Source: Brevifilum sp029548365 | Lineage (GTDB): Bacteria > Chloroflexota > Anaerolineae > Anaerolineales > Anaerolineaceae | DNA: 64,000 nt | Direction: 5' to 3' | NCBI GenBank assembly: GCA_035376985.1 | Contig: DAOSSA010000004.1 | Coordinates: 1 to 64,000 of the forward strand | In this document: positions 40,624 to 50,432 of the stretch, piece after piece | Layout of the letters: the number at the start of each line of letters is the position of its first letter | How positions within the stretch are numbered: the first letter of the stretch is position 1 | The notes under the pieces: model-generated | Told to the model about the DNA's origin: nothing | The model's input: the letters and a program-made list of their open reading frames with translations, nothing else | The model's database searches: none | Made by a program: the position numbers and the translations under genes

Positions 40624-41625
40624 ATGACAATAGAAAGAGTAGCCCTGTATTTACAAGATGCCCATGACCTGCGAGATGGATTGGATTTTGTAAAATATGC
40701 TGAAGAGCGAGGTTTTGAGGCGGTTTGGCAGGCTGAAAGCCGCCTGGTTCGAGATGCCATTGTGCCAATGGCTGCCTATGCTGCAGTTACCGATAAAATC
40801 AAGGTTGGGTCTGGCGTCATCAACAACTGGACCCGTAATATCGGTTTGCTGGCATCGACATTTCTCACGCTGGACGACCTGGCGCCAAACCGGATTATTT
40901 GCGGCATTGGCGCCTGGTGGGATCCACTGGCAAAGAATGTGGGCATCGTCCGTAAAAGCCCAATGACGGCGATGGAAGAGACCATCACCGTCTTGCGTCG
41001 CCTGTTGAACATGGAACGGGTGTCGTTTGACGGCGAATATGTACATGTCACCGGGATTGAACTGGATGTGGTGCATGGTCGTCGTGAACCCCGGAATGTC
41101 CCGATTATGATCGGGGCAACTGGTCCAAAGATGATGGAGTTGACTGGAAAAATTGCAGATGGCGCTGTTTTAAATTACTGTGTTCCGCCAGAATATAATG
41201 AACAGGCGATTGATGAGCTGAAGAAGGGCTTGAAAGCATCTGGACGGACTTTGGATGATCTGGATCGCCCACAACTGGTTGTGTGCTCTGTCGACGAGGA
41301 TGGCGAGAAAGCCAAAGACACCAGCCGTGAACTGCTGACGCAATACCTGGCACAACAGCCACATATTGCGAAGGCTTCCGGTGTTTCGATGGATATTGTG
41401 CACGAGATCCAGTCGATTCTTGGCTGGCCTGCCACGCATGAGCAAATCCAGCAAGCCAAGCACCTGGTACCGGATGAGTTGATCCATCGCATTACAGCCA
41501 GCGGCACCCCTGATGAGGCACGCGTCAAGGTGCAGGAATATATTAATAACGGTGCAACCTGCCCGATCCTCTACCCTGTTGGCGGCAATGTGAAGGTTTT
41601 GATTGATACTTTTGCTACAAAATGA
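40624..41625 (+). CDS. LLM-class F420-dependent oxidoreductase
   Basis: 333-residue TIM-barrel flavin/F420 oxidoreductase of the luciferase-like family. VWQAESRLVRDAIVPMAAYAAVTDKIKVGSGV, TLDDLAPNRIICGIGAWWDP and NVPIMIGATGPKMMELTGKIADGAVLNY are typical of the F420-binding branch (Mer-like). Last enzyme of the F420 block; its stop overlaps the thioesterase start (ATGA), linking the F420 genes to the hydroxylase cluster in one transcript. Substrate unknown. Confidence 0.88.
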   Translation: MTIERVALYLQDAHDLRDGLDFVKYAEERGFEAVWQAESRLVRDAIVPMAAYAAVTDKIKVGSGVINNWTRNIGLLASTFLTLDDLAPNRIICGIGAWWDPLAKNVGIVRKSPMTAMEETITVLRRLLNMERVSFDGEYVHVTGIELDVVHGRREPRNVPIMIGATGPKMMELTGKIADGAVLNYCVPPEYNEQAIDELKKGLKASGRTLDDLDRPQLVVCSVDEDGEKAKDTSRELLTQYLAQQPHIAKASGVSMDIVHEIQSILGWPATHEQIQQAKHLVPDELIHRITASGTPDEARVKVQEYINNGATCPILYPVGGNVKVLIDTFATK

Positions 41626-42101
41626 AATTAACTGAGAAACAACCTGGTTCGAAAACTTGTTTTGTGTGCGGCAGGGAAAACCTGGCTGGACTCAAACTTG
41701 AGTTTTATGTGATTGAACCCGGGAAGGTTTGTTCGTATTTTAACTTGCCTGAGCATTATGAGGGCTATCCCGGGACCATCCACGGCGGTATCATCGCTGC
41801 CATACTGGATGAATGTGGCGGTCGGGCTCAAATGACCGAGCCAAACCGATTTATGGTTACCGCTCAATTATGTATCCGTTATCGCCGACCGGTTCCATCG
41901 CGAACAGACCTGGTCGTCTACGGAGAAGCAGGTGAACGCCGAGGACGGGTATCCTTTGCCCGCAGCGAAATCCAGAGTGTAGATGGAAAGATTCTGGCTG
42001 ATGCTGAATTGGTGCTGATGGACATTCCTGAATCTCAGTTTGCGGATGTGGATCTGGAAGCAATGGGTTGGCGGGTTTATCTTGATGAGGAGGCTGGATG
42101 A
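41622..42101 (+). CDS. PaaI-family hotdog thioesterase
   Basis: 159-residue hotdog-fold acyl-CoA thioesterase. CFVCGRENLAGLKLEF is the N-terminal motif of this branch, GYPGTIHGGIIAAILDECGG carries the HGG catalytic loop, and RPVPSRTDLVVYGEAGERRGR follows. Overlaps both neighbours by four bases (ATGA), so it is translated in line between the F420 oxidoreductase and the FAD subunit of the first hydroxylase. Substrate unknown. Confidence 0.85.
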   Translation: MKLTEKQPGSKTCFVCGRENLAGLKLEFYVIEPGKVCSYFNLPEHYEGYPGTIHGGIIAAILDECGGRAQMTEPNRFMVTAQLCIRYRRPVPSRTDLVVYGEAGERRGRVSFARSEIQSVDGKILADAELVLMDIPESQFADVDLEAMGWRVYLDEEAG

Positions 42102-42871
42102 TTGGTGAATATTTCAGACCAAAGACAGTAGAAGAGGCGTTGTTATTATTAACCGAAAAGGGAAAGATTCGGAAACCTCTGGGTGGCGGAACCAGCTTGA
42201 GCCGGCAGGTATCACGACATTTCGACGTGGTCGACTTGCAAAACGTTGGTTTGGATCGCATTGAGGAAAGCGGTCAAAACTTAGTGGCAGGGAGCACGCT
42301 TCGTTTTGATTTGCTTTTAGCACACCCCGGGGTTCACCCTGAGATCAAGCGAGCAATCCGCATTGATGCTTCAGAAAACAACCGAAACATGGCTACCCTG
42401 GGCGGATGGATGGTGAACAGCGATGGTCGTTCGCTGACGACAACCGCATTGCTGGCAATGGATGCAAATTTAACCTGGGAGCCAGAGGCTGTTCAGATAC
42501 GGCTTGGCGATTGGCTGCCCCTGCGCAGTCAGAATCAACCCGGCGTGTTGATGACAGAGGTAGCCTGGACCACGGGCGCAAGGCTTGTTTTTGAGTATGT
42601 GGCGCGCTCTCCGAAGGACCGCCCAACCATGATTGTGGCTATGGCTCAGTGGGGTTCAGGCAGGACACGTGTGGCCTTGGGTGGCTTTGGCGATGCGCCC
42701 ATCATCGCTGTAGATGGCATAGGAGCCGATGGGGTGGATATCGCCAGTCGGTATGCCTGTTTAGAGGCTGGAGATCAATGGGCGTCTGCGGAGTACCGGC
42801 GTGAGGTCGCTGCAAAACTTGCCTTGCGTTGTGCGGCGCGTGTGGATGCCATCAAAGGAAGTGGTGCCTGA
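42098..42871 (+). CDS. Molybdenum hydroxylase FAD-binding subunit, YgfM type
   Basis: 257-residue FAD subunit that passes electrons from the Fe-S clusters to an acceptor. KPLGGGTSLSR and NMATLGGWMVNSDGRS are the FAD pyrophosphate loops. Its short length and divergent sequence match YgfM, the FAD partner of the XdhD-type fused Mo/Fe-S subunit encoded right downstream, and not the CoxM type found in the second hydroxylase here. Overlaps the thioesterase gene by four bases. Confidence 0.8.
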   Translation: MIGEYFRPKTVEEALLLLTEKGKIRKPLGGGTSLSRQVSRHFDVVDLQNVGLDRIEESGQNLVAGSTLRFDLLLAHPGVHPEIKRAIRIDASENNRNMATLGGWMVNSDGRSLTTTALLAMDANLTWEPEAVQIRLGDWLPLRSQNQPGVLMTEVAWTTGARLVFEYVARSPKDRPTMIVAMAQWGSGRTRVALGGFGDAPIIAVDGIGADGVDIASRYACLEAGDQWASAEYRREVAAKLALRCAARVDAIKGSGA

Positions 42872-42872
42872 G

Positions 42873-45869
42873 ATGAAAATCATACTGAATATTAACAATC
42901 AAGACTATCCCCTTAATGTTCCTGTTGGCGAGCGTTTACTGGAAACCCTGCGAAGGCTTGGTTTTTTCAGTGTCAAGTACGGCGGATGTGAAAAAGGAGA
43001 ATGCGGCGCATGTGCTGTGCTTTTTGACGGTCGCCCGGTAAATAGCTGCACAATGTTTACAGCCCAGGCTGAAGGTCACAAAATCCAGACCGTGGAAAGC
43101 CTGGGTGAACACCCGGAACAGGGTTGGAAACGGACGCAGGGTTTGCATATTATTCAGCAAGCCTTTGTCGATACGGGTGCGATCCAGTGCGGTTACTGTA
43201 CGCCAGCCATGGTATTGGTGAGCAAAGCCCTGTTAAATAAAAACCCTTCGCCCTCGGAAGAGGAAATTCGTGATGCCCTTTCTGGCGTCCTGTGCCGCTG
43301 CACCGGTTATGTGAAGCCGGTACAGGCCGTTATGCGAGCTGCGGCGACCATGAGGGGTGAAAAGGTTCCTCCCATTGGTGAGCCAATTGATATTGGTGAT
43401 TTATTAGATTTTGATCGGGGTCTCCCGGAGGACGGTGCGCCGATGACCTCTGACGGCGGAACAATGACTGAAACGCTGGTCTTCCCGAAGATAAAGGTCG
43501 TTGATGCGCGTTCACCATTGAAAACGGTGGGTCACGGTGAACCTAAGGTGGATGCGGTCAAACTTGTGCAGGGCAAACCAGCCTTTGCTGCAGATTTTGA
43601 AAGGCGGGACATGCTGGTAGCCAAGGTGCTGCGAAGTCCCCATGCCCACGCGAACATCAAGCACATTGATACCTCGGAAGCAGAGGCGCTTCCTGGTGTG
43701 GCAGCCATTCTTACCTGGAAGGATATTCCCAGGGTTGTCTATTCTACGGCTGGACAATCGCATCCCATTCCGGGACCGTTAGACATGTTTTCACTGGACA
43801 AAAAGGTCCGCTTTGTAGGCGACAAGGTGGCGTTTGTGGCTGCTGAAACAGCTGAGATCGCAGAAGCCGCGTTGAAACTGATCAAGGTGGAATATGAAGT
43901 CTTGCCTGCCATTATTGATCCCACCAAAGCGATGGATGAAGGCGCTGTGGTCATTCATGATGAAGAAGAATACGTCAATTTTGATGAATCTGACCCCTCG
44001 CGCAACCTGGCTGCTGAGATCCGCGTGGATATCGGCGATGTTGAACAGGGTTTTGCCGAGGCAGAGCGCATCTTTGAAGCTGAATACGTTGTACCCAAGG
44101 TGCAGCAGGCGCATATCGAACCGCACGTGGTGGTGACATACTGGGATGAGGACGACCGCCTGGTGATTATCACCAGCACCCAGGTGCCCTTCCACGTCCG
44201 GCGCCAGATTGCTCCGGTGTTAGATTTGCCGGTCAAGCGTATCCGGGTGATCAAACCCCGCATCGGTGGCGGTTTTGGCGGCAAGCAAGAAGTTCAGATC
44301 GAAGATGTTCCGGCACATCTGACGATTGCGACGGGACGCCCTGTTATTTATGAAATGACCCGTGAGGAGGAATTTATTGGCTCCCGGGCACGCCATCCCA
44401 TGCGCATTCGGTTGAAAACCGGGGTCAAGCAGGACGGCACGATAACTGCGAATGAAATGTACTGCCTGAGCGATACCGGCGCTTATGGGTGCCATGCTCT
44501 GACCGTGGCAGGAAATACCGGGCATAAGGCGATGGCGCTGTATGTCGGTGACGGACCCTACCGCCAACAGCCCAATATCCGGTTTTATTCCGATGTTGTC
44601 TATACCAATACGCCGCCTTCAGGCGCCTTCCGTGGTTACGGTGTTCCACAAGGATTCTGGCCTGTTGAACGGCACATGGAGACAATTTCAAAAGCTCTAG
44701 GCATCGATCCGATTGAATTCAGGTTGATGAATGCCCTCAGACCAGGCGAGTTACACCCCTTCAGTACAGCCTGGAGCGAGGGACGAGAACCCAAGCCTGA
44801 AAAAGTGTACACGATTGGCCTGGAAGAGTGCGTCTATCAGGGCAGGATGGCCATTGATTGGGACCATAAGTTTGGTAACGCGGCATGGCACACCATCCCT
44901 GGCAGCGAGCATTTGCGCAAGGGAATTGGGGTTGCTATGGTGATGCAGGGGACTGCTATCCCCTACCTGGATATGGGCGGCGCCAGTATTAAAATGAATG
45001 ATGACGGGTCATTTAACCTGCTGGTCGGCGCTACAGACCTGGGGACCGGTTCGGACACGGTATTGGGTCAGATGGCAGCCGAAACCCTGGGCGTTCGTTT
45101 GGACGATATCCTGGTGTATTCATCGGACACGGATTTCACACCCTTTGATGTGGGTGCTTACGCATCCAGCACAACGTACATCTCCGGTACAGCAGTGGTC
45201 AAAGCAGCAGAGAAGGTCGCTGAGCAGATTCGCGAGCGGGCAGCCTTGATGTTTGCTGAAAATGGCGATGAGGTGGACCATAACGAGATACTGCTGGAAG
45301 ACCGGAAGGCAATTGCACCTTCAGGCAATTCCTTCAGTATGGAAGAGATTGCCCTGCACGCGCTGCACGCATCCGATCAGAGGCAAATTATGGGAGTTGC
45401 TTCGCATGTGTCCCCGGTTGCTCCACCGCCTTTTGCAGCGCAATTTGCTGAGGTGACCGTTGATATTGAAACCGGTATGGTTACAGTGGATAAACTGGTT
45501 ATGGCCGTTGATGGCGGTGTGATCATCAACCCTGTCACAGCATCAGGTCAGGTTGAAGGCGGGATGGCCCAGGCCCTGGGTTACGCGGTGACCGAAGAAA
45601 TGGTATACGATGATTTAGGACGGGCGAGGGAGCGTGACCTTGTGGACTATCACATTTTCCGCTCGGATGAAATGCCTGAACTGACGACTATTTTCGTGGA
45701 AACCTACGAACATTCACATCCTTATGGCGCAAAAGCTGTTGCGGAAATCCCGCTGGATGGAGTTGCACCTGCTGTTGGTAATGCGATATTAGATGCGTGC
45801 GGAGTTTCACTGCACGAAATCCCTGCCTTGCCCGAGAAAATCTGGAAAGCTTTAACAACCTCGGAATAA
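42873..45869 (+). CDS. Fused Fe-S/molybdenum hydroxylase subunit, XdhD type
   Basis: 998 residues. An N-terminal [2Fe-2S] pair (CEKGECGAC and C near 57; QCGYC and CRCTGY near 105-145) is fused to a molybdopterin-binding domain (from ~215). GGGFGGKQE, GAFRGYGVPQG and the catalytic Glu in GAKAVAEIP are present. The Arg loop is of the xanthine-dehydrogenase and not CO-dehydrogenase type. Fe-S plus Mo fusion and the YgfM partner match the group predicted to carry a labile selenium cofactor. Likely hydroxylates a purine or N-heterocycle; substrate unknown. ATG 42873 chosen at the conserved KIILNIN start, two bases after the FAD gene. Confidence 0.85.
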   Translation: MKIILNINNQDYPLNVPVGERLLETLRRLGFFSVKYGGCEKGECGACAVLFDGRPVNSCTMFTAQAEGHKIQTVESLGEHPEQGWKRTQGLHIIQQAFVDTGAIQCGYCTPAMVLVSKALLNKNPSPSEEEIRDALSGVLCRCTGYVKPVQAVMRAAATMRGEKVPPIGEPIDIGDLLDFDRGLPEDGAPMTSDGGTMTETLVFPKIKVVDARSPLKTVGHGEPKVDAVKLVQGKPAFAADFERRDMLVAKVLRSPHAHANIKHIDTSEAEALPGVAAILTWKDIPRVVYSTAGQSHPIPGPLDMFSLDKKVRFVGDKVAFVAAETAEIAEAALKLIKVEYEVLPAIIDPTKAMDEGAVVIHDEEEYVNFDESDPSRNLAAEIRVDIGDVEQGFAEAERIFEAEYVVPKVQQAHIEPHVVVTYWDEDDRLVIITSTQVPFHVRRQIAPVLDLPVKRIRVIKPRIGGGFGGKQEVQIEDVPAHLTIATGRPVIYEMTREEEFIGSRARHPMRIRLKTGVKQDGTITANEMYCLSDTGAYGCHALTVAGNTGHKAMALYVGDGPYRQQPNIRFYSDVVYTNTPPSGAFRGYGVPQGFWPVERHMETISKALGIDPIEFRLMNALRPGELHPFSTAWSEGREPKPEKVYTIGLEECVYQGRMAIDWDHKFGNAAWHTIPGSEHLRKGIGVAMVMQGTAIPYLDMGGASIKMNDDGSFNLLVGATDLGTGSDTVLGQMAAETLGVRLDDILVYSSDTDFTPFDVGAYASSTTYISGTAVVKAAEKVAEQIRERAALMFAENGDEVDHNEILLEDRKAIAPSGNSFSMEEIALHALHASDQRQIMGVASHVSPVAPPPFAAQFAEVTVDIETGMVTVDKLVMAVDGGVIINPVTASGQVEGGMAQALGYAVTEEMVYDDLGRARERDLVDYHIFRSDEMPELTTIFVETYEHSHPYGAKAVAEIPLDGVAPAVGNAILDACGVSLHEIPALPEKIWKALTTSE

Positions 45870-45878
45870 AGATGAGCT

Positions 45879-45922
45879 AACCTTCCGCCGATTGTTTGAA
45901 TGGACACATTTGGCGGAAGGTT
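45879..45922 (+). terminator. Long hairpin between the two hydroxylase modules
   Basis: Perfect 11-bp arms AACCTTCCGCC (45879-45889) and GGCGGAAGGTT (45912-45922) separated by 22 bases. No T run follows, so it may be an RNA processing or attenuating structure instead of a true terminator. Confidence 0.45.
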
Positions 45923-45978
45923 TAACCTCGAGGAATAATATTTGTTCCTGGAGTTTTGAGTTTGATTGAGGATTTGTG

Positions 45979-46767
45979 ATGAACATTGTCGAGCTGTTGA
46001 ATGAAGCTTTAGCAGAGGGAAAGCCTGTTGTGATGTGCACGATTGTGAACACAAAAGGTTCTGTGCCGAGGCACGCAGGCACCAAAATGCTGGTTTACAG
46101 TGAAGGGCATTTTGAAGGCACGGTTGGCGGGGGTGAGGTGGAAAACCGGATTCTTGCTGAAGCAATGGCAGCATTTAAAGATGGAAAAACCCGTTTTTTA
46201 ACCTACGATATGATCGATCCTGAACGCGGTGATGCAGGCATTTGCGGCGGGATTGTGACCGTCTTCGTGGAGCCGTTTCTGACATTGCCAACTGTCGTTG
46301 TCGTTGGCGCCGGGCATGTCGGGCGGCCGATTGTGCACCTGGCAAAGTGGCTTGGGTTTCGTGTGGTCGTGAGCGATGATCGCGAGGAACTGTGCACCCC
46401 GGAGGAAACACCAGGCGCAGACCTGTACCTGCCAGCCCTGATAAGCCAGATACCAGAAAAATTACCCCTGGATTCACGCACATTCCTGGTGCTGGTTACC
46501 AGGGGCTCGGATATTGATGTGGAAGGTTTGCCAGCCCTTTTAGAAACGGATGTGCCGTATATCGGCTTGATTGGTTCTAAACGGCGTTGGGCGCATACAC
46601 AAGAGAAACTGATTGAAAAAGGGGTCTCGAAGGAAGCCTTGGCAAGGGTGAAATCACCGATCGGGTTATTTATTCATGCAGAAACGCCCAATGAAATCGC
46701 CATCAGCATTATGGCTGAGATCATCGATCATTACAACCAGATGAAAAAACATTTTCAAAGAGCATAA
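45979..46767 (+). CDS. xdhC: XdhC/CoxI-family molybdenum hydroxylase maturation factor
   Basis: 262-residue chaperone that binds molybdenum cofactor, aids its sulfuration or modification and inserts it into the apo-hydroxylase. N-terminal XdhC domain (GSVPRHAGTKMLVY, GGGEVEN) and C-terminal Rossmann domain (VVVGAGHVGRPIVHLAKWLGF). GAGG seven bases before ATG 45979. Serves one or both hydroxylases in the cluster. Confidence 0.9.
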   Translation: MNIVELLNEALAEGKPVVMCTIVNTKGSVPRHAGTKMLVYSEGHFEGTVGGGEVENRILAEAMAAFKDGKTRFLTYDMIDPERGDAGICGGIVTVFVEPFLTLPTVVVVGAGHVGRPIVHLAKWLGFRVVVSDDREELCTPEETPGADLYLPALISQIPEKLPLDSRTFLVLVTRGSDIDVEGLPALLETDVPYIGLIGSKRRWAHTQEKLIEKGVSKEALARVKSPIGLFIHAETPNEIAISIMAEIIDHYNQMKKHFQRA

Positions 46768-46784
46768 ATTGGAGTTAACGGCGT

Positions 46785-48203
46785 ATGTGGAAAAAATACA
46801 TTTTAGCAGATTCAATTGAGGCAGCGGTTGCGGCTTTGACCGAAGCGGAAGAAACCGCGCGGATTATCGCTGGCGGTACCGATCTGATTCTTGAGCTGGA
46901 GCGTGGTACTCGTCAGGGCATCAGCACTCTGATTGATATCACCCAAATACCGGGTTTGGATGAAATTTGGGAAGACAGCGACGGCTTGATCCACATCGGT
47001 CCATTGGTGACTCATAATCACGTGCTGGCCTCACCGTTGATCCGTGAGAAAGCCTTTGCTCTCCTGCAAGCCTGTTGGGAGGTTGGCTCACCTCAAATCC
47101 GCAATCGAGGGACGGTCGTTGGCAATTTAGTAACAGCATCCCCGGCGAATGATACCATCAGCCCTTTGATGGCCCTTAAGGCAAAGCTCAGGCTGGTGTC
47201 AACTCGGGGAGAACGCATCGTCTCCCTGGAGGATTTTTACACTGGTGTACGCAAAACTGTGATGAAAAACGATGAAATCATTACGGAAGTATTCTTCCCA
47301 GCGCCTGGAACTCACCAGGTATCCTATTTTATTAAAACAGCCCTGCGCAAAGCCCAGGCAATCTCAGTCATTAATATCAGCCTTCTGCTGTCGATACAGG
47401 GAGATGTGATCGATGATGCCAGGATTACCCTGGGTGCAGCTGCGCCAACGATCATCCATGCTGAGGCAGCGGAAGCCTTTCTTTCCGGAAAGCAGTTAAG
47501 CGACACAGTGATTGAACAGGCGGCTGAATTGGTGGCTGAGGCTGCATCACCGATTTCGGATTTGCGCGGCTCCGCCGATTATCGGGCGTACATGATGGGC
47601 GTAATCGCACGACGAGCTTTGACCGCCATTGCCAACGGTGTCGATAAAACCCAAATTCCGAGTGAACCGATTTTGCTGATGGGGTCGGGCTTGCATGTAA
47701 AAGCACCCCAATTGCCCTGGACGGGCGAGGAGATCCACACCTGGATCAACGGGAAGGAATATCGTTTTAGAACAGGATTTTCAAAGACATTATTAAATTT
47801 GATCCGTGATGAGGCGGGGTTAACCGGCACGAAAGAAGGTTGCGCTGAAGGTGAGTGCGGCGCCTGTACGGTTTACTTGGATGGCAGGGCAGTGATGAGC
47901 TGCCTGGTACCGGCGCCCCGGGCGCATGGCGCAGAGATTGTAACGATCGAGGGCATGCGCGCTGGTGAAAAATTGCACCCGGTTCAGGAAGCTTTCATCG
48001 AACACGGCGCAGTTCAATGCGGTTTTTGTACTCCCGGGTTTGTGATGTCAGCGGTCAAGTTGCTTGAAGAGCGCGAAACCCCTTCACAGGCTGAGATCCG
48101 GCAGGCAATTACCGGGAACCTGTGCCGCTGTACAGGCTATTATAAGATCATTGAAGCGATTGAGAGCGCCAGCCAGCGGATGCATGCTGGTGACCAGGTA
48201 TAA
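46785..48203 (+). CDS. Fused FAD / [2Fe-2S] subunit of a molybdenum hydroxylase
   Basis: 472 residues. The N-terminal ~290 are a CoxM-type FAD domain (RIIAGGTDLILELE, NRGTVVGNLVTASPANDTI); residues ~320-470 are a CoxS-type Fe-S domain (CAEGECGAC, QCGFC, CRCTGY). The order FAD then Fe-S is the reverse of XdhA-type proteins, where Fe-S is first. With the next gene it makes a complete hydroxylase. Starts 17 bases after xdhC. Confidence 0.88.
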   Translation: MWKKYILADSIEAAVAALTEAEETARIIAGGTDLILELERGTRQGISTLIDITQIPGLDEIWEDSDGLIHIGPLVTHNHVLASPLIREKAFALLQACWEVGSPQIRNRGTVVGNLVTASPANDTISPLMALKAKLRLVSTRGERIVSLEDFYTGVRKTVMKNDEIITEVFFPAPGTHQVSYFIKTALRKAQAISVINISLLLSIQGDVIDDARITLGAAAPTIIHAEAAEAFLSGKQLSDTVIEQAAELVAEAASPISDLRGSADYRAYMMGVIARRALTAIANGVDKTQIPSEPILLMGSGLHVKAPQLPWTGEEIHTWINGKEYRFRTGFSKTLLNLIRDEAGLTGTKEGCAEGECGACTVYLDGRAVMSCLVPAPRAHGAEIVTIEGMRAGEKLHPVQEAFIEHGAVQCGFCTPGFVMSAVKLLEERETPSQAEIRQAITGNLCRCTGYYKIIEAIESASQRMHAGDQV

Positions 48204-48221
48204 AGCAGAACAGGAGTTAGC

Positions 48222-50432
48222 ATGGCATATATTGGTAAATCTGTAACACGGATTGATGTCAGAGACAAAGTTACGGGAGAAGCACTTTACCCCGCTGACT
48301 TTTCGCTGCCAGACCAGGCATATATGAAAATTCTATTTGCAGGGAGACCTCACGCAGTGGTCAAAGCGATCGACACAACTGCGGCAGAAGCCATGCCCGG
48401 CGTTCTGGCTGTATTGACGGCAAAGGATGTGCCGGTGAACGAATACGGGCTAGGAACGAACGATCAGCCTGTTTTGTGTGGACCGGGGTCATCCAAACCC
48501 TTCGCGGATCGGGTACGGTTTGTGGGAGACCAGGTGGCGCTGGTTCTGGCTGACACTGAGCAGATTGCAGCTGAAGCTTGCAAGAAGATCGTCGTTGACT
48601 ATGAAGATCTGCCGGTGTTTGATTCGCCAGAGGCTGCCATGGTGGATGATGCCGTCTTGCTGCATCCGGATCATGGGTCAAATGTTATTCTTGAATATCA
48701 AATCTTGCATGGTGATGTGGAATCCGCATTTGGCGATTGCGATGTAATTGTAGAATGCGAGTATCACACACCAATGCAGGAGCATGCATATCTGCAGCCT
48801 GAAGCCGGGGTCAGTTATTTCGACGAGGAAGGACGGGTCACGGTTGTTGTGGCCGGTCAATGGACACATGAAGATCGAAACCAAATTGCCCATTCGCTGG
48901 ACCTTCCCCTTGACCGGGTGCGGGTGATATACCCGGCGATTGGCGGCGCATTTGGCGGTCGTGAGGATATGTCGGTGCAGATTGTACTGGCGTTAGCTGC
49001 TAAATATTTACATGACCGGGGGATCAACCGTCCGGTAAAAGTCGTCTGGAGCCGAGAAGAATCGATCATTGGTCATCACAAGCGCCACGCCTACAAACTG
49101 GTTGCTAAATGGGGTGCCACAAAAGATGGGAAGATCATCGCTGCCCAGGTGGATGTGACGGCTGATGGCGGCGCGTATGTGTACACATCGAACAAAGTGC
49201 TTGGCAACGCTACATTGATGAGCATCGGCCCCTATGAGATTCCCAACGTGCAGGTGAATTCGAGGGCAGTGTATACGAACAACGTTCCAGGGGGCGCATT
49301 TCGCGGATTTGGCGGACCGCAAGGGGTGTTTGAGGCGGAAATGCAGGTCAATCGCCTGGCAGAAGCTTTGGGTATGGACCCGGTTGAGTTGAGAATGCGC
49401 AATTTGATTGAAGACGATTCGATTTTGTGCACCAATACCAAGCCACCCAAGGGCGTGACGATTAAACCCGTGTTGGAAGTTTGTGCAACCAGGGCTGGCT
49501 GGGCTAACACGGACACAGGCTGGAACGCGCCGGCGAAAATGGGTTCCACAGATGCCCTGAAACGCGGCCGCGGCTTGGCGGTTGCTTTCAAGAATATTGG
49601 TTTTTCATTTGGTGCAAAGGAAAATTGCCATGCAAAAATTGAATTGCATGGAAAAACAGAGATTGAGCGCGTTGTGTTATATCACGCTGGTGCAGAGGTG
49701 GGCCAGGGTGCGCACACAATTTTCAAGCAGTTCGCTGCTGAAGCTCTGAATGTTCCGCTGGAGAAAATCGAAACGGAGTATTCAGATACAGCTTTTACCG
49801 GAGATGCAGGCAGTGTTTCAGCATCACGAATGACCTTTATGGCGGGTAACGCGATTAAGGGAGCGGCAGATTTAGCTCTGGAGAAATGGGCAGCAGAAGA
49901 ACGGCCTGCAATCGGTGATTATGTCTATTTTGCACCTCCAACCTCACGTTATGCACCTGTTACCGGGGAGTGTTATCCAAATATTTCTTATGGTTATGTG
50001 ACAGAAGTGGTTGAGCTGGAAGTGGATACAGAATCTGGCAATGTCCGGATATTGAAGATCTATTGTGCGGACGATGTCGGTAAGGCGATTAACCCGATGC
50101 AAGTTGTCGGTCAGATTGAAGGTGCACTGGTCCAGGCGGTGGGATATGCAGTCCTGGAAAACTTCATCCACAAGGGTGGATACGTCCAAACCAATTTGTT
50201 GTCGAATTATTTAATTCCCACGGTGTTGGATATCCCGGATGAAATTGAATCAATCGTCCTGGAATACGCTGAACCCAACGGCCCATATGGTGCACGGGGT
50301 ATGGCTGAGATGCCTTTTCTGCCATTAGCACCAGCGGTGATGCATGCGATGTATGATGCGACCGGTGTGTGGTTCCACGAATTTCCCCTCACGCCGGAAC
50401 GGGTGCTGCGGGGTTTGGGAAAAATAAAATGA
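48222..50432 (+). CDS. Molybdenum hydroxylase, molybdopterin-binding subunit (XdhA/CoxL type)
   Basis: 736-residue catalytic subunit. Moco-binding loops GGAFGGRED and GGAFRGFGGPQG and the catalytic Glu in GARGMAEMP are visible; CODH-type active-site Cys is absent, so it is a hydroxylase of the xanthine dehydrogenase kind. Partner is the fused FAD/Fe-S protein immediately upstream. Its stop overlaps the yqeB start by three bases. Second, complete hydroxylase next to the XdhD-type enzyme; substrates could be successive steps of purine or N-heterocycle breakdown, which is inference. Confidence 0.9.
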   Translation: MAYIGKSVTRIDVRDKVTGEALYPADFSLPDQAYMKILFAGRPHAVVKAIDTTAAEAMPGVLAVLTAKDVPVNEYGLGTNDQPVLCGPGSSKPFADRVRFVGDQVALVLADTEQIAAEACKKIVVDYEDLPVFDSPEAAMVDDAVLLHPDHGSNVILEYQILHGDVESAFGDCDVIVECEYHTPMQEHAYLQPEAGVSYFDEEGRVTVVVAGQWTHEDRNQIAHSLDLPLDRVRVIYPAIGGAFGGREDMSVQIVLALAAKYLHDRGINRPVKVVWSREESIIGHHKRHAYKLVAKWGATKDGKIIAAQVDVTADGGAYVYTSNKVLGNATLMSIGPYEIPNVQVNSRAVYTNNVPGGAFRGFGGPQGVFEAEMQVNRLAEALGMDPVELRMRNLIEDDSILCTNTKPPKGVTIKPVLEVCATRAGWANTDTGWNAPAKMGSTDALKRGRGLAVAFKNIGFSFGAKENCHAKIELHGKTEIERVVLYHAGAEVGQGAHTIFKQFAAEALNVPLEKIETEYSDTAFTGDAGSVSASRMTFMAGNAIKGAADLALEKWAAEERPAIGDYVYFAPPTSRYAPVTGECYPNISYGYVTEVVELEVDTESGNVRILKIYCADDVGKAINPMQVVGQIEGALVQAVGYAVLENFIHKGGYVQTNLLSNYLIPTVLDIPDEIESIVLEYAEPNGPYGARGMAEMPFLPLAPAVMHAMYDATGVWFHEFPLTPERVLRGLGKIK

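Noticed and set aside
42873..50432. CO dehydrogenase (CoxMSL) assignment of the molybdenum hydroxylases
   Set aside because: The Mo subunits carry GAFRGYG/GAFRGFG loops and not the Cys-containing active-site loop of form I CODH; YqeB, YqeC and SsnA fit purine or heterocycle hydroxylases.
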